From contig NZ_CP090347.1 in NCBI RefSeq assembly GCF_021398715.1, positions 1,922,001 through 1,986,000 on the forward strand: a stretch of 64,000 bases of DNA, given 5' to 3'. Below, piece after piece: positions 43,137 through 53,193 of the stretch. Source of the DNA: Microbacterium binotii. GTDB taxonomy: Bacteria > Actinomycetota > Actinomycetes > Actinomycetales > Microbacteriaceae. The position numbers were made by a program, and so were the translations under genes. Numbering within the stretch: the first letter of the stretch is position 1; each line of letters begins with the position of its first letter. The notes below the pieces were generated by a model, which searched no databases, had not been told where the DNA came from, and was given only the letters and a program-made list of their open reading frames with translations.

Positions 43137-43940
43137 ATGGCACGTGAGAAGAAGCGGCGCACCTCCGGTCGTCGAAGCCCCCTGGCCGCCGCCGCCCTGA
43201 TCGGTATCGGCCTCCTGATGACCGGCGGCATCTACGCCGGCGCGTCGGCCGCGATGGCGGCGACCACCGAGACGCAGACCGCCGCATCCCAGCTCACTGT
43301 GGAAGACGGCAAGAAGCTGTTCCAGGCGAACTGCGCCACCTGTCACGGTATGGATCTCCAGGGCACCGAGAACGGCCCGTCGCTCTACGGCGTCGGCGAG
43401 CTTTCGGTGCACTTCCAGGTCTCGACCGGTCGCATGCCCCTGCAGGCGCAGGCACCGCAGGCGCCGCAGAAGCCCGTTCAGTTCACGGACGAGCAGACCG
43501 AGGCGATCGCCAAGTTCGTGCAGTCGATCGCTCCCGGTCCGACCTACCCGGCGTCGGAGGTCCTCGACGGCGAGGGAGACGTCTCCGCCGGGGCCGAGCT
43601 CTTCCGCATCAACTGCGCCATGTGCCACAACGTGGCCGGAGCCGGTGGTGCACTCACCGAGGGCAAGTACGCCCCCGACCTGCACACGACCAGCGCGCTG
43701 AACATGTACGCCGCCATGGTCACCGGACCGCAGAACATGCCGGTCTTCAGCGACATGAACCTCACTCCCGAGGACAAGCGCGACATCATCTCGGCGCTGC
43801 TGTACATGCAGAAGACCGAATCCCCCGGTGGCTTCTCGCTCGGCTCTCTCGGCCCCGTCTCGGAGGGCCTGTTCATCTGGATCTTCGGCATCGGCACGCT
43901 GATCGCCATCACGGTGTGGATCACCGCGAAGTCCAACTGA
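43137..43940 (+). CDS. qcrC: Cytochrome bc1 complex dihaem cytochrome c subunit
   Basis: A 267-residue protein with an N-terminal membrane segment, two c-type haem motifs (C66-A-T-C69-H70 and C160-A-M-C163-H164) and a C-terminal membrane anchor (about 240-262). This dihaem subunit is specific to actinobacteria, where it carries electrons directly to the aa3 oxidase without a soluble cytochrome c. It lies 19 bases after ctaE. Confidence 0.97.
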   Translation: MAREKKRRTSGRRSPLAAAALIGIGLLMTGGIYAGASAAMAATTETQTAASQLTVEDGKKLFQANCATCHGMDLQGTENGPSLYGVGELSVHFQVSTGRMPLQAQAPQAPQKPVQFTDEQTEAIAKFVQSIAPGPTYPASEVLDGEGDVSAGAELFRINCAMCHNVAGAGGALTEGKYAPDLHTTSALNMYAAMVTGPQNMPVFSDMNLTPEDKRDIISALLYMQKTESPGGFSLGSLGPVSEGLFIWIFGIGTLIAITVWITAKSN

Positions 43941-43977
43941 TCTTTTTGACGAACTGACGGAACGTACGAGGAGCACC

Positions 43978-45057
43978 ATGGCACACGAGGACGACGCGCT
44001 CGAGCACGAGAGGGCTTCCTGGAAGCCCTCCAGCGGGCTCGCCGTGACGGTGTCCGACCCGGTGAACAACCCCGGTCTGCCGCCCCACCGCGAGCGCGTG
44101 ACCGATAAGGACCCTGCCGCGATGAAGCGCGCCGTCCGCACCGTGTACACGCTGTTCTACCTGTCGGTGGCGGCCTCCGTGTGGGCCGTGGTCGCCTACA
44201 TGGTGTTCCCCATCGAGAGCGGCTCCATCGCGGCCATCCGCGACAACAACCTCTTCATCGGACTCGGCATCGCCTTCGCGCTGCTGGCCATCGGCGTGGG
44301 CGCGATCCACTGGTCGAAGGCGATCATGTCCGACAAGGAGTTCATCGAGCCGCGCCACGCGACGCGCGGCCGTGACACCACCCGCGAGGCGGTCGTCGAG
44401 GCGCTCACCGTGGCCAACGAGGAGTCCGGATTCGGGCGTCGGGCGATGATCCGCAACTCGCTGTTCGCCGCCCTCGTCGCATCGGTCGTGCCCGGCGTGG
44501 TCCTCTTCCGCGGCCTTGCTCCCGAGTCGAGCCCGGAGAACCCCTACGCCGGCGACCCGGTGCACCTGCTCAGCCACACCATGTGGAAGCAGGGCATGCG
44601 TCTCGCGCACGACCCGAGCGGTCGCCCGATCAAGGCGTCGGACGTCACCCTCGGCTCGGCGTTCCACGTGATCCCGGAGGAGCTCGCCTCCCTCAGCCAC
44701 CACGACGGCTATCTCGAGGAGAAGGCGAAGGCGATCGTGCTGCTCATGCGCATGCCGCAGGACGTGCTGATCGAGGCGGAGGATCGCAAGGACTGGTCGT
44801 ACGACGGGATCGTCGCCTACTCCAAGGTCTGCACCCACGTCGGATGCCCTGTCGCCCTGTACGAGCAGCAGACGCACCACCTCCTCTGCCCCTGCCACCA
44901 GTCGCAGTTCGACGTCTCCGACGGCGCGAAGGTCATCTTCGGCCCGGCCGCACGTCCGCTGCCGCAGTTGCCCATCGCGGTCGACGACGAGGGTTACCTC
45001 GTCGCCCGCAGTGACTTCACCGAGCCCGTCGGTCCGAGCTTCTGGGAGCGCCATTGA
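43978..45057 (+). CDS. qcrA: Cytochrome bc1 complex Rieske iron-sulfur subunit
   Basis: A 359-residue protein with three membrane helices in the N-terminal half, the actinobacterial type. The Rieske cluster ligands are in C-T-H-V-G-C and C-P-C-H-Q-S near the C-terminus (about residue 285-310). It passes electrons from menaquinol to the cytochrome c subunit. AGGAG precedes the ATG. Its stop overlaps the qcrB start. Confidence 0.97.
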   Translation: MAHEDDALEHERASWKPSSGLAVTVSDPVNNPGLPPHRERVTDKDPAAMKRAVRTVYTLFYLSVAASVWAVVAYMVFPIESGSIAAIRDNNLFIGLGIAFALLAIGVGAIHWSKAIMSDKEFIEPRHATRGRDTTREAVVEALTVANEESGFGRRAMIRNSLFAALVASVVPGVVLFRGLAPESSPENPYAGDPVHLLSHTMWKQGMRLAHDPSGRPIKASDVTLGSAFHVIPEELASLSHHDGYLEEKAKAIVLLMRMPQDVLIEAEDRKDWSYDGIVAYSKVCTHVGCPVALYEQQTHHLLCPCHQSQFDVSDGAKVIFGPAARPLPQLPIAVDDEGYLVARSDFTEPVGPSFWERH

Positions 45058-46886
45058 GCACCGCAACCCACCCCACGGAGAACGTCACGACGGAACCCGC
45101 GATGCCTGCAGGCTCCTCGGAGCGCAGCAAGCCTCTCGGCGGCCGCTTCGTCGGCGCCGCGGCGAACTACCTGGATGAGCGCACCAGCCTGTCGGGTCTG
45201 GTCAAGGAGCTCGGCCGCAAGATCTTCCCCGACCACTGGTCGTTCATGCTCGGCGAGATCGCGCTGTGGAGCTTCGTCGTCGTGCTGCTGTCGGGCACGT
45301 TCCTGACGTTCTTCTTCCAGGCCTCCATGGTCGAGACGCACTACTACGGCGCGTACGAACCGATGCGCGGCATCGCGATGTCCGCGGCCCTCGAGTCCGC
45401 GCTGCACATCTCGTTCGACGTGCGCGGCGGTCTGCTGGTGCGTCAGATCCACCACTGGGCGGCCCTCGTGTTCGTCGCCGGCATCGGCGTCCACATGCTG
45501 CGCGTCTTCTTCACAGGCGCGTTCCGCAAGCCCCGCGAGCTGAACTGGGTGATCGGCTTCATCCTCTTCATCCTCGCGATGGCGGAAGGCTTCACCGGCT
45601 ACTCCCTCCCCGACGACCTGCTCTCCGGCAACGGCCTGCGCATCATCGACGGCATGGTCAAGGGCATCCCGGTCGTCGGCACCTGGATCTCGTTCCTGCT
45701 CTTCGGCGGCGAGTTCCCCGGCACCGACATCGTCGGGCGCCTCTACACGCTGCACATCCTGCTGCTGCCGGCGATCCTGATCGCGCTGCTGGCACTGCAC
45801 CTCGTGCTCATGATCATCAACAAGCACACCCAGTTCGCCGGGCCCGCCCGTACGAACAGCAATGTGGTGGGCTACCCGATGGTTCCGGTGTACGCATCCA
45901 AGATGGGCGGGTTCTTCTTCCTGACCTTCGGCGTGATCGTCCTGATCGCCTCGCTGTTCACGATCAACCCGATCTGGAACTACGGTCCGTATGACCCGTC
46001 CCCCGTGTCGGCCGGTACGCAGCCCGACTGGTACATCGGCTTCGCCGACGGCGCGCTCCGCCTCGTCCCGCCGCACCTGGAGTTCGTCTTCCTCGACCGC
46101 ACGTGGTCGTGGAACATCCTCCTGCCGCTGGGGATCCTTGGTCTGTTCATCGTCCTCGTACTGATCTACCCGTTCATCGAGGCATGGATCACGGGCGACA
46201 AGCGCGAGCACCACATCGCGCAGCGTCCGCGCAACGCGCCGACCCGCACGGCCATCGGCGCCGCGGGCGTGACGTTCTACGCCGTGCTGTGGGCCGCCGC
46301 TTCGTCGGACATCATCGCGACGCACTTCCATCTGACGATGGAGGGCGTGATCCACACGCTTCAGGCCCTGCTCATCGTGGGCCCGATCATCGCGTACTTC
46401 GTGACCAAGCGTCTGTGCATCGCGCTGCAGAAGAAGGATCGCGAGATCGCGCTGCACGGCTACGAGTCCGGGCGCATCGTGCGCCTGCCCGGCGGTGAGT
46501 ACATCGAGGTGCACCAGCCCGTCGACGAGTACGAGCGCTGGAAGCTGGTGGACTTCGAGGTCAACGAGCCGCTGGTCGTGCGCCCGAACGCCCAGGGTCG
46601 CATCCCATGGCACCAGAACATGCGCGCGTCGCTCTCGCGCTGGTTCTTCGAGGACCGCCTCACTCCTGTCACGCAGGCCGAGGTGGATGCCGCGCTCGCG
46701 CACCAGCACCACGAGATCGACCACATCGACACCGAGGAAGCGGCCGAGCTCGAAGGTGCCGCCGAGCGCGCTGCCGCCGAGGGTCGCCCGACCGTCGCCC
46801 TGCACGACAAGGCTGAGGTGGAGATCCCCGCTCCGAAGTTCCTGGAGGGCGCTGAGAAGCCCGAGACGGACGACGACAAGAAGTGA
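45054..46886 (+). CDS. qcrB: Cytochrome bc1 complex cytochrome b subunit
   Basis: A 610-residue membrane protein. The cytochrome b core carries the haem-b histidines (HHWAALVFVAGIGVHMLR and LLLPAILIALLALHLVLM) and is followed by a long acidic, Glu-rich C-terminal extension (about 490-610) typical of actinobacteria. The Q-site segment is PDDLLSGNG. The start is TTG at 45054, overlapping the qcrA stop; GGGAG is upstream. A strong terminator follows. Confidence 0.96.
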   Translation: MSTATHPTENVTTEPAMPAGSSERSKPLGGRFVGAAANYLDERTSLSGLVKELGRKIFPDHWSFMLGEIALWSFVVVLLSGTFLTFFFQASMVETHYYGAYEPMRGIAMSAALESALHISFDVRGGLLVRQIHHWAALVFVAGIGVHMLRVFFTGAFRKPRELNWVIGFILFILAMAEGFTGYSLPDDLLSGNGLRIIDGMVKGIPVVGTWISFLLFGGEFPGTDIVGRLYTLHILLLPAILIALLALHLVLMIINKHTQFAGPARTNSNVVGYPMVPVYASKMGGFFFLTFGVIVLIASLFTINPIWNYGPYDPSPVSAGTQPDWYIGFADGALRLVPPHLEFVFLDRTWSWNILLPLGILGLFIVLVLIYPFIEAWITGDKREHHIAQRPRNAPTRTAIGAAGVTFYAVLWAAASSDIIATHFHLTMEGVIHTLQALLIVGPIIAYFVTKRLCIALQKKDREIALHGYESGRIVRLPGGEYIEVHQPVDEYERWKLVDFEVNEPLVVRPNAQGRIPWHQNMRASLSRWFFEDRLTPVTQAEVDAALAHQHHEIDHIDTEEAAELEGAAERAAAEGRPTVALHDKAEVEIPAPKFLEGAEKPETDDDKK

Positions 46887-46897
46887 CCTCGTCCCGT

Positions 46898-46939
46898 TGA
46901 AGAGAGGGCCCCGATCTGCGGATCGGGGCCCTCTCTTCA
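46898..46939. terminator. Terminator after qcrB
   Basis: A perfect 19-bp stem (46898-46916 with 46921-46939) with a TGCG loop ends the ctaE-qcrCAB operon. Confidence 0.85.
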
Positions 46940-47002
46940 TCTGTGCCCATCGATGTTGGTGTCTGTAACATTCCCGTGACAGCGCCTCGCTACCGTGACC
47001 GT

Positions 47003-48181
47003 GTGCGAGTCATCATCATCGGAGCAGGCATCGGCGGAACGAGCGCGGCGATCGCGCTCGCTCGGCTCGGCCACGACGTCCACGTCTACGACCAGATCCG
47101 CGAGAACCGCCCCGTAGGCGCCGCGCTGTCGCTGTGGCCGAACGGAGTCAAGGTCCTCAACTGGCTCGGCCTCGGCGACGAGGTGGCCGCGCTGGGCGGC
47201 CGCATGGACTACATGGCCTACGTCGACGGGCTCGACGGCGACGAGATGTGCCGCTTCAGCCTCGACCCCGTCACTCAGCAGACGGGCCAGCGCGCCTACC
47301 CGGTCGCCCGCGCCGACCTGCAGGCACTGCTCATGGACACGGTGGGTGCCGACCGCATCCATCTCGGAATGCGGATGACCGGCATCTCGGAAGCCGACGA
47401 CGAGGTCACCGTCGCATTCGAGGACGGCAGCAGCGCCCGGGCCGATCTCGTGATCGGTGCAGACGGCGCACGATCCCTGACGCGCGAGTATGTGCTGGGC
47501 ACACCGACCGAGCGCCGCTACTCGGGCTACACCAACTTCAACGGACTCGTCCCCGCTGATCCCCGCATCTCCCCCACCGACCAGTGGACCACGTACGTCG
47601 GTGAGGGCAAACGCGTCTCGGTCATGCCCGTCGCCGGCGACCGCTTCTACTTCTTCTTCGACGTGCCCCAGCCCTCGGGGATCCCCTACGACCGCAGCGA
47701 GGGCGTCGCACCGCTGAGGGAGGCATTCGCCGGGTGGTCCGAGGGCGTGCAGGTGCTCCTCGACACGATCGACCCGACCGCGTCGCTCAACCGCGTCGAG
47801 ATCTGGGACATCGATCCGTTCCACACGTGGACGCGCGGTCGCGTTGTTCTCCTCGGGGATTCCGCGCACAACACCGCCCCCGACATCGGTCAGGGCGCCT
47901 GCTCGGCTCTCGAGGACAGCTTCGTGCTCGGGCTGGTCTTCGCCACCACGACCCTCGGTGTCGCAGATGCGCTCCGGCGATACGAGGCGGCCCGTACGGC
48001 GCGTGCCGGCGACCTCGTGCTCCGGGCGCGCAAGCGGGCGGCCGAGACCCATGGCTTCGACCCCGAGACGACCGCCGCCTGGTATGCGGGGCTGCGCCAG
48101 GAGACCGGCGAGAACGTCATCCGCGGAATCGTCGGCAACATCGTCGACAGTCCCGTGACGATCGGTGGGCTCCTGACCTGA
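47003..48181 (+). CDS. FAD-dependent urate hydroxylase-like monooxygenase (HpxO-like)
   Basis: A 392-residue class A flavoprotein. GAGIGGTSAAIAL at the N-terminus binds FAD, and GDSAHNTAPDIGQGACSALEDSF (abridged) in the C-terminal half is the HpxO-type second FAD motif. HpxO hydroxylates urate in purine breakdown. No other purine genes are adjacent, so the substrate is not certain. TACCGT at 46991-46996 lies six bases before GTG 47003. Lies between the two respiratory operons. Confidence 0.86.
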   Translation: MRVIIIGAGIGGTSAAIALARLGHDVHVYDQIRENRPVGAALSLWPNGVKVLNWLGLGDEVAALGGRMDYMAYVDGLDGDEMCRFSLDPVTQQTGQRAYPVARADLQALLMDTVGADRIHLGMRMTGISEADDEVTVAFEDGSSARADLVIGADGARSLTREYVLGTPTERRYSGYTNFNGLVPADPRISPTDQWTTYVGEGKRVSVMPVAGDRFYFFFDVPQPSGIPYDRSEGVAPLREAFAGWSEGVQVLLDTIDPTASLNRVEIWDIDPFHTWTRGRVVLLGDSAHNTAPDIGQGACSALEDSFVLGLVFATTTLGVADALRRYEAARTARAGDLVLRARKRAAETHGFDPETTAAWYAGLRQETGENVIRGIVGNIVDSPVTIGGLLT

Positions 48182-48252
48182 CAGGCAGGATCCCGCTGAT
48201 CGGCGACAGTCTGATCGCTATCGTCCGACCGCGCACTCCCTAGAGTCGAACC

Positions 48253-48663
48253 ATGCAGGATGCACGCAGCTACTTCTCCGCGAAGCTCGCCCACGAGACC
48301 GACGCCTCGGATGTCTACGCCGCTCAACGTGCCGGTGAGGAGCTCGTCCTCGTAGATGTGCGCAGCGCCGCCGCCTGGGATCAAGGTCACATCTCCGGCG
48401 CGATCCACCTGCCGTACCGGGATATCGCCGAACGCGCCGCGGAGCTGATTCCCGCCGGGTCCTCGGTCGTCGTGTACTGCTGGAGCCCAGGATGCAACGC
48501 GGGTACGAAGGGCGCGCTCGCTTTCACCGAGGCCGGCTACGAGGTGAGAGAGATGATCGGTGGATACGAGTACTGGGTGCGCGAAGGTTATCCCGCCGAG
48601 AACGCCTCCGGGCCTCTCCCGCGGCATCGTGACCCGCTCGTGTCGATCGTCGCGCCCGAGTAG
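48253..48663 (+). CDS. Rhodanese-like domain protein
   Basis: A 136-residue single rhodanese domain with the active-site cysteine C76 in VVYCWSPGCNAG. The domain covers about 20-120. Such proteins carry sulfane sulfur for thiosulfate or polysulfide handling. TAGAGT at 48241-48246 is six bases before the ATG, so it is probably transcribed on its own as a leaderless mRNA. It is convergent with the PP2C gene. Confidence 0.92.
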   Translation: MQDARSYFSAKLAHETDASDVYAAQRAGEELVLVDVRSAAAWDQGHISGAIHLPYRDIAERAAELIPAGSSVVVYCWSPGCNAGTKGALAFTEAGYEVREMIGGYEYWVREGYPAENASGPLPRHRDPLVSIVAPE

Positions 48664-48672
48664 TCTCCGCGC

Positions 48673-49464
48673 TCAGGCGGAGACGTCCAGGCTCTCCTGG
48701 AAGAGCTCACCGGCCGAGCCGCTGAACACGGCGGGCTCTGCGGCGGCGTCGCCGTCCACGACGTCGCAGACCACGGCCGTGACGTTGTCGCGCGATCCGC
48801 TGTCGAGAGCGAGAGCTACGAGGGCCGCAGCGGCCTGCGCAACGCCACGGTGGCGGAGCAGTGTCAGGCCGATCTCCTCGTCGTCCAGGTAGTCGCTGAC
48901 CCCGTCACTGCACAGCAGCCACCGGTCGCCGATGACGGTGTCGCGCTCGGCGATGGACACGACGTCTTCCTCACCGCCGCCGAGCGACGCCGTGATGATG
49001 TTGCGCCGCGGATGCGACGCTGCGGCCTCGGGCGTCAGCAGACCGCTGTCGACAAGCGCCTGCACGTACGAGTCGTCTCGCGTCTCCCGACGCAGCTGGG
49101 CGTGCCGGAGAAGATACGCACGGGAGTCCCCTGTGTGGGCGAGCAGCAGCCGATCCTCGGGTGCGACGAAGACACCGGTGAAGGTCGTCGCCATGCCCTG
49201 AAGTGAAGGATCACGCCGTACATGGGCGCGCAGGTCCCAGTTCGCCTCGCGGATCTGCACCAGCAGCTGCTCGGCATCCGTCGCCGCCAGCGGCGAGGGG
49301 ACGAGCCGGTGCACGAAGGCTGCGGAAGCGAGATCTCCCGAGGGCCCTCCCCCGACGCCGTCGGCGACGGCAGCCCCCCAGGACGCGGTGAAGGCCGCAT
49401 CCTGGTTGGAGGTGCGGTAGCGGCCGATGTCTGAAACGGCGGCCGCGTCGAGCCTGATCGGCAC
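48673..49464 (-). CDS. PP2C-family serine/threonine phosphatase
   Basis: A 263-residue PPM phosphatase. Motifs are DIGRYRTSNQDA, VADGVGGGPSGDLAS, LAHTGDSRAYLLR, LLCSDGVSDYLDDEEI and SRDNVTAVVCDV; their aspartates bind the two metals. There is no membrane segment. The ATG at 49464 lies 3 bases after the ctaF stop at 49468-49470, so it is the last gene of the ctaC-ctaD-ctaF operon. Its targets are unknown. Confidence 0.93.
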   Translation of the reverse strand: MPIRLDAAAVSDIGRYRTSNQDAAFTASWGAAVADGVGGGPSGDLASAAFVHRLVPSPLAATDAEQLLVQIREANWDLRAHVRRDPSLQGMATTFTGVFVAPEDRLLLAHTGDSRAYLLRHAQLRRETRDDSYVQALVDSGLLTPEAAASHPRRNIITASLGGGEEDVVSIAERDTVIGDRWLLCSDGVSDYLDDEEIGLTLLRHRGVAQAAAALVALALDSGSRDNVTAVVCDVVDGDAAAEPAVFSGSAGELFQESLDVSA

Positions 49465-49467
49465 GGA

Positions 49468-49902
49468 TCAGTGCGCGAAGTACCCGCGGTAGTACTCGTA
49501 CACCCAGCCGACGATCGCCACGGCGAAGATGCCGAGACCGATCGGAAGCATCCAGGTGCCGACCGCGAGACCGATCGCCGCCACTGCTGCGGATGCCGCG
49601 AGAACGAGCGGCCACCACGACCACGGGCTGAACTCGCCGAGCTCAGGATCGCCGTCGTCGATGTCGGCCGTCAGCGTGTCCTCGGGAAGCTCGCCCTGCT
49701 GCGCCTTGTAGACGCGGTGGGTGTAGAACCCGATCATGAGCGCCATGAAGGCACCGAACAGCAGGGCGACCGACCCGACCCACTCGATGGCGTTGTGCCA
49801 GGCGAGATCGGGGTGGGCCAGGATGTTCCAACCGGTGTAGACGACGTCGATGAAGACGAAGAACCCGACCAGGATCCACCACAGGTTGATATTGGTGCGC
49901 AC
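49468..49902 (-). CDS. ctaF: Cytochrome c oxidase subunit IV (actinobacterial CtaF)
   Basis: A 144-residue protein with four membrane segments. FVFIDVVYTGWNILA and WEWVGSVAL...LMIGFY-type segments are characteristic of the small actinobacterial subunit. It stabilises the aa3 oxidase. GTG start at 49902, directly after the ctaD stop, so the two are coupled. The PP2C gene follows 3 bases later. Confidence 0.93.
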   Translation of the reverse strand: MRTNINLWWILVGFFVFIDVVYTGWNILAHPDLAWHNAIEWVGSVALLFGAFMALMIGFYTHRVYKAQQGELPEDTLTADIDDGDPELGEFSPWSWWPLVLAASAAVAAIGLAVGTWMLPIGLGIFAVAIVGWVYEYYRGYFAH

Positions 49903-51663
49903 TTACTTGACCTCTCCGTCGGCCGCATCGACGACCGGGGCGTCAGGGGCATCCTTCGCGGGTCCCACACCCACCGGCACGGCGGCCTCGGGGTGGTTCA
50001 GATCGAAGGCGGGACGCTCGGAACGGATGCGCGGGATGGACGTGAAGTTGTGGCGCGGAGGCGGGCAGCTCGTGGCCCACTCCAGCGATCCGCCGTAGCC
50101 CCACGGGTCGTTGACGGTGACCTTGGGCGCGGTGCGCGCGGTGATCCAGACGTTCAGCAGGAACGGGATGACCGATGCGGCCAGAATCATCGAGCCGATC
50201 GTCGAGACCTGGTTCTGCCATGTCCAGCCATCGGCGGACGAGTAATCCGCGTAGCGGCGGACCATGCCGTCGACGCCCAGCCAGTGCTGGATGAGGAAGG
50301 TCATGTGGAAGCCGATGAACAGGATCCAGAAGTGGATGTACCCGAGACGCTCGTTGAGCATCTTGCCGGTCCACTTCGGCCACCAGAAGTAGAATCCGGC
50401 GAACATCGCGAAGACGACGGTTCCGAAGACGACGTAGTGGAAGTGGGCGACGACGAAGTACGAGTCGCTCAGTGCGAAGTCGAGCGGCGGCGAGGCGAGG
50501 ATGACACCCGTGAGACCACCGAAGACGAACGACACCAGGAAGCCGAGCGAGAACACCATCGGTGTCTCGAACGTGACTGATCCTCGCCACATCGTCCCGA
50601 TCCAGTTGAAGATCTTCACACCGGTCGGCACCGCGATGAGCATCGTCATGAAGGCGAAGAACGGCAGCAGCACTGCGCCCGTCACGTACATGTGGTGCGC
50701 CCAGACGGCGACCGACAGGACGGCGATGGCGATGGTTGCGTAGATCAGCGTCTTGTATCCGAAGATCGGCTTACGGCTGAACACCGGGAAGATCTCCGAC
50801 ACGATGCCGAAGAACGGCAGCGCGATGATGTAGACCTCCGGGTGACCGAAGAACCAGAACAGATGCTGCCACAGCAGGACGCCGCCGTTGTGCGGGTCGT
50901 AGATGTGAGCGCCGAGCACGCGGTCCGCGGCGGCAGCGAAGATGGCCGCGGCCAGAACGGGGAACGCGAGCAGGATCAAGATGCTCGTGACGAGCGTGTT
51001 CCACGAGAAGATCGGCATGCGCCACATGGTCATGCCGGGGGCACGCATCGTGACGATCGTGGTGATGAAGTTCACCGCACCCAGGATCGTTCCGAAGCCC
51101 GAGATGCCCAGACCCAGCATCCAGAGGTTTCCTCCGGCGCCTGGGGTGAAGGATGCGCTCGCGAGCGGCTGATACGCGAACCAGCCGAAGGAGGCGGCGC
51201 CCGCGGGCGTGAGGAACCCGGCGACGGCGATCGTGGAACCGAACAGGAAGAGCCAGAAGGCGAAGGCGTTCAGTCGCGGGAACGCGACATCCGGGGCACC
51301 GATCTGCAGCGGCAGGATCGCGTTCGCGAAGCCCGCGAACAGCGGCGTCGCGAACATGAGCAGCATGATCGTGCCGTGCATCGTGAACAGCTGGTTGTAC
51401 TGCTCCTTGGTCGGGATGATCTGCATCCCGGGCTCGAACAGCTCGGCGCGGATGATCAGCGCCATCACGCCGCCCAGCAGGAAGAACAGGAACGACGCGA
51501 TCAGGTACATGTACCCGATGGTCTTGTGGTCAGTGGAGGTGATCCACTTGACGATGATGTTGCCCTTCTGCTCGATCCGCGAGGAGCTCAGCAGAGCTGC
51601 CTGACGCGGCGGCAGGGTCGTCGGGCGGGAAGGCGCTTCCTGAAGCGGGACTGTCGTCGCCAT
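49903..51663 (-). CDS. ctaD: Cytochrome c oxidase subunit I
   Basis: A 586-residue haem-copper oxidase subunit with twelve membrane helices. The haem a, haem a3 and CuB ligands are in [26 protein letters not shown] and HFHYVVFG. It reduces O2 to water and pumps protons. The start is ATG 51663 just after the ctaC stop (51666); the frame is open upstream but overlaps ctaC. Confidence 0.98.
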   Translation of the reverse strand: MATTVPLQEAPSRPTTLPPRQAALLSSSRIEQKGNIIVKWITSTDHKTIGYMYLIASFLFFLLGGVMALIIRAELFEPGMQIIPTKEQYNQLFTMHGTIMLLMFATPLFAGFANAILPLQIGAPDVAFPRLNAFAFWLFLFGSTIAVAGFLTPAGAASFGWFAYQPLASASFTPGAGGNLWMLGLGISGFGTILGAVNFITTIVTMRAPGMTMWRMPIFSWNTLVTSILILLAFPVLAAAIFAAAADRVLGAHIYDPHNGGVLLWQHLFWFFGHPEVYIIALPFFGIVSEIFPVFSRKPIFGYKTLIYATIAIAVLSVAVWAHHMYVTGAVLLPFFAFMTMLIAVPTGVKIFNWIGTMWRGSVTFETPMVFSLGFLVSFVFGGLTGVILASPPLDFALSDSYFVVAHFHYVVFGTVVFAMFAGFYFWWPKWTGKMLNERLGYIHFWILFIGFHMTFLIQHWLGVDGMVRRYADYSSADGWTWQNQVSTIGSMILAASVIPFLLNVWITARTAPKVTVNDPWGYGGSLEWATSCPPPRHNFTSIPRIRSERPAFDLNHPEAAVPVGVGPAKDAPDAPVVDAADGEVK

Positions 51664-51665
51664 GA

Positions 51666-52559
51666 TCACTCGTCTCCCTTGGCGGTTGCGCCGGTGCCCG
51701 GCAGGTTGCCCAGTCGGTCGTAGGCGTCCTGGATGTCGCCGGTCTGACCCTTGTCGCGCAGGCTCTCGAGGTACTGCTCGTACTCGGCGTCGCTGACGAC
51801 CTTGACGTTGAAGAGCATCATCGAGTGGTACTCGCCGCACAGCTCGGCGCACTTGCCGGCGTACGTGCCCTCACGGGTCGGCGTGAACGACCAGTAATTG
51901 TCACGGCCGATGTACATGTCCTTCTTGTACAGGAAGTCGATAATCCAGAAGGAATGGATGACATCGCGGGACTCGAGCTTGATCTTGACGCTCTTGTCGA
52001 CGGGCAGGTAGAGCGTCGGCAGCTGCGACTGGTCGACGTTGCCGGCGGCGTCGGTCTGAGCCTGGATGCCCATGGACCAGACGGCGTCGTCGCCGGAGGC
52101 TTCCTCGCCGTTGTACTGGAAATCCCACGCCCACTGCTTGCCGATCGCGACGATCGACACGTCGGGGTCGTCGGTCTGGGTCTCGAGGGCCGCCTGGTCA
52201 CGCGCGGTGAAGGCGAAGAAGCCGACCACGAGGATCAGCGGCACGATCGTGTAGAAGATCTCGATCGGCATGTTGTAACGCAGCTGGACCGGCAGGCCCG
52301 TCTGGCCGCGGCGACGACGGTAGGCGATCATCGCCCACAGCATCAGACCCCACGTGATCACGCCGACGGCGAGCAGGACGATCCAGGAGTTGACCCACAG
52401 CCCGGCGACCATGTCGGTGTGGTTCGTCGCAGCCTGGCCGTCCTCGGTGAATCCGGGAAGGAAGCCGTGCAGCTGGGTCGGGCTGCATCCGGCGAGGATG
52501 GCAGCCGTCGCGATCCCCAGCGGAAGAACGGCTAGTCGGATTCGACGTTTCGAAGGCAC
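51666..52559 (-). CDS. ctaC: Cytochrome c oxidase subunit II
   Basis: A 297-residue lipoprotein with signal peptide and lipobox L-A-G-C near residue 25, then two membrane helices and a periplasmic cupredoxin domain. CuA ligands are in the HSFWI histidine and [12 protein letters not shown]. It accepts electrons from the qcrC haem. GTG start at 52559 with GGAAAGG upstream. It heads ctaC-ctaD-ctaF-PP2C. Confidence 0.97.
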   Translation of the reverse strand: MPSKRRIRLAVLPLGIATAAILAGCSPTQLHGFLPGFTEDGQAATNHTDMVAGLWVNSWIVLLAVGVITWGLMLWAMIAYRRRRGQTGLPVQLRYNMPIEIFYTIVPLILVVGFFAFTARDQAALETQTDDPDVSIVAIGKQWAWDFQYNGEEASGDDAVWSMGIQAQTDAAGNVDQSQLPTLYLPVDKSVKIKLESRDVIHSFWIIDFLYKKDMYIGRDNYWSFTPTREGTYAGKCAELCGEYHSMMLFNVKVVSDAEYEQYLESLRDKGQTGDIQDAYDRLGNLPGTGATAKGDE

Positions 52560-52648
52560 GGTGCACCTTTCCAGGTCACGAATAAAGCTTCCTTCAGTCT
52601 AGAGCAAGCTCACACCTGATTCAGGCCACGCTTCCAGCCCGGAACGAC

Positions 52649-52697
52649 GAATCGGCGCGGCCGGATCGCGTGAAAGCGAGCCCGACCGCGCCGATTC
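52649..52697. terminator. Hairpin between erpA and ctaC
   Basis: A 12-bp stem (52649-52660 with 52686-52697) with a 25-base loop that can form a further small stem. It ends erpA transcripts before ctaC. Confidence 0.6.
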
Positions 52698-52713
52698 TCG
52701 GCGTGTCGCGGGG

Positions 52714-53079
52714 TCAGTGGAAGCTGTCGCCGCAGGCGCAGGATCCCGCCGCGTTGGGGTTGTCGATCGTGAACCCCTGCTCCGAGATGGTGTCCTTGAA
52801 GTCGATCTTCGCCCCGTCGAGGTACGGGACGCTCATGTCGTCCACGACGACCTCGACGCCGTCGAAGTCGACGGTCTGGTCGCCGGCGAGCAGGCGCTCG
52901 TCGAAGTAGAGCTGGTAGATCAGTCCGCTGCACCCGCCGGGCTGCACGGCCACGCGCAGACGCAGATCGTCGCGGCCTTCCTGCTCGAGCAGGTTCTTCA
53001 CCTTGGCGGCGGCGTCGTCGGTGAGGGCCACGCCGTGTGCGCGGGCCGTCGTTTCGTTCGACAGGGCGGTGTCGGTCAT
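52714..53079 (-). CDS. erpA: Iron-sulfur cluster insertion protein (ErpA/HesB/IscA family)
   Basis: A 121-residue A-type carrier with the three conserved cysteines C50 (PGGCSG), C114 and C116 (SCACG). It carries Fe-S clusters to target enzymes, here plausibly including the nearby Rieske protein. AGGAGAG lies before ATG 53079; the open frame upstream is not used. Confidence 0.94.
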   Translation of the reverse strand: MTDTALSNETTARAHGVALTDDAAAKVKNLLEQEGRDDLRLRVAVQPGGCSGLIYQLYFDERLLAGDQTVDFDGVEVVVDDMSVPYLDGAKIDFKDTISEQGFTIDNPNAAGSCACGDSFH

Positions 53080-53193
53080 GACTCTCCTTGTGTACTGCTG
53101 GGTACGGTGCGATGACGTCGGATGCAAGGCGGTGCGCCCGCACGGGGACGGATCACGCCGATTCTACGCCGCCGATCCGCATCGAGGGCGGGT

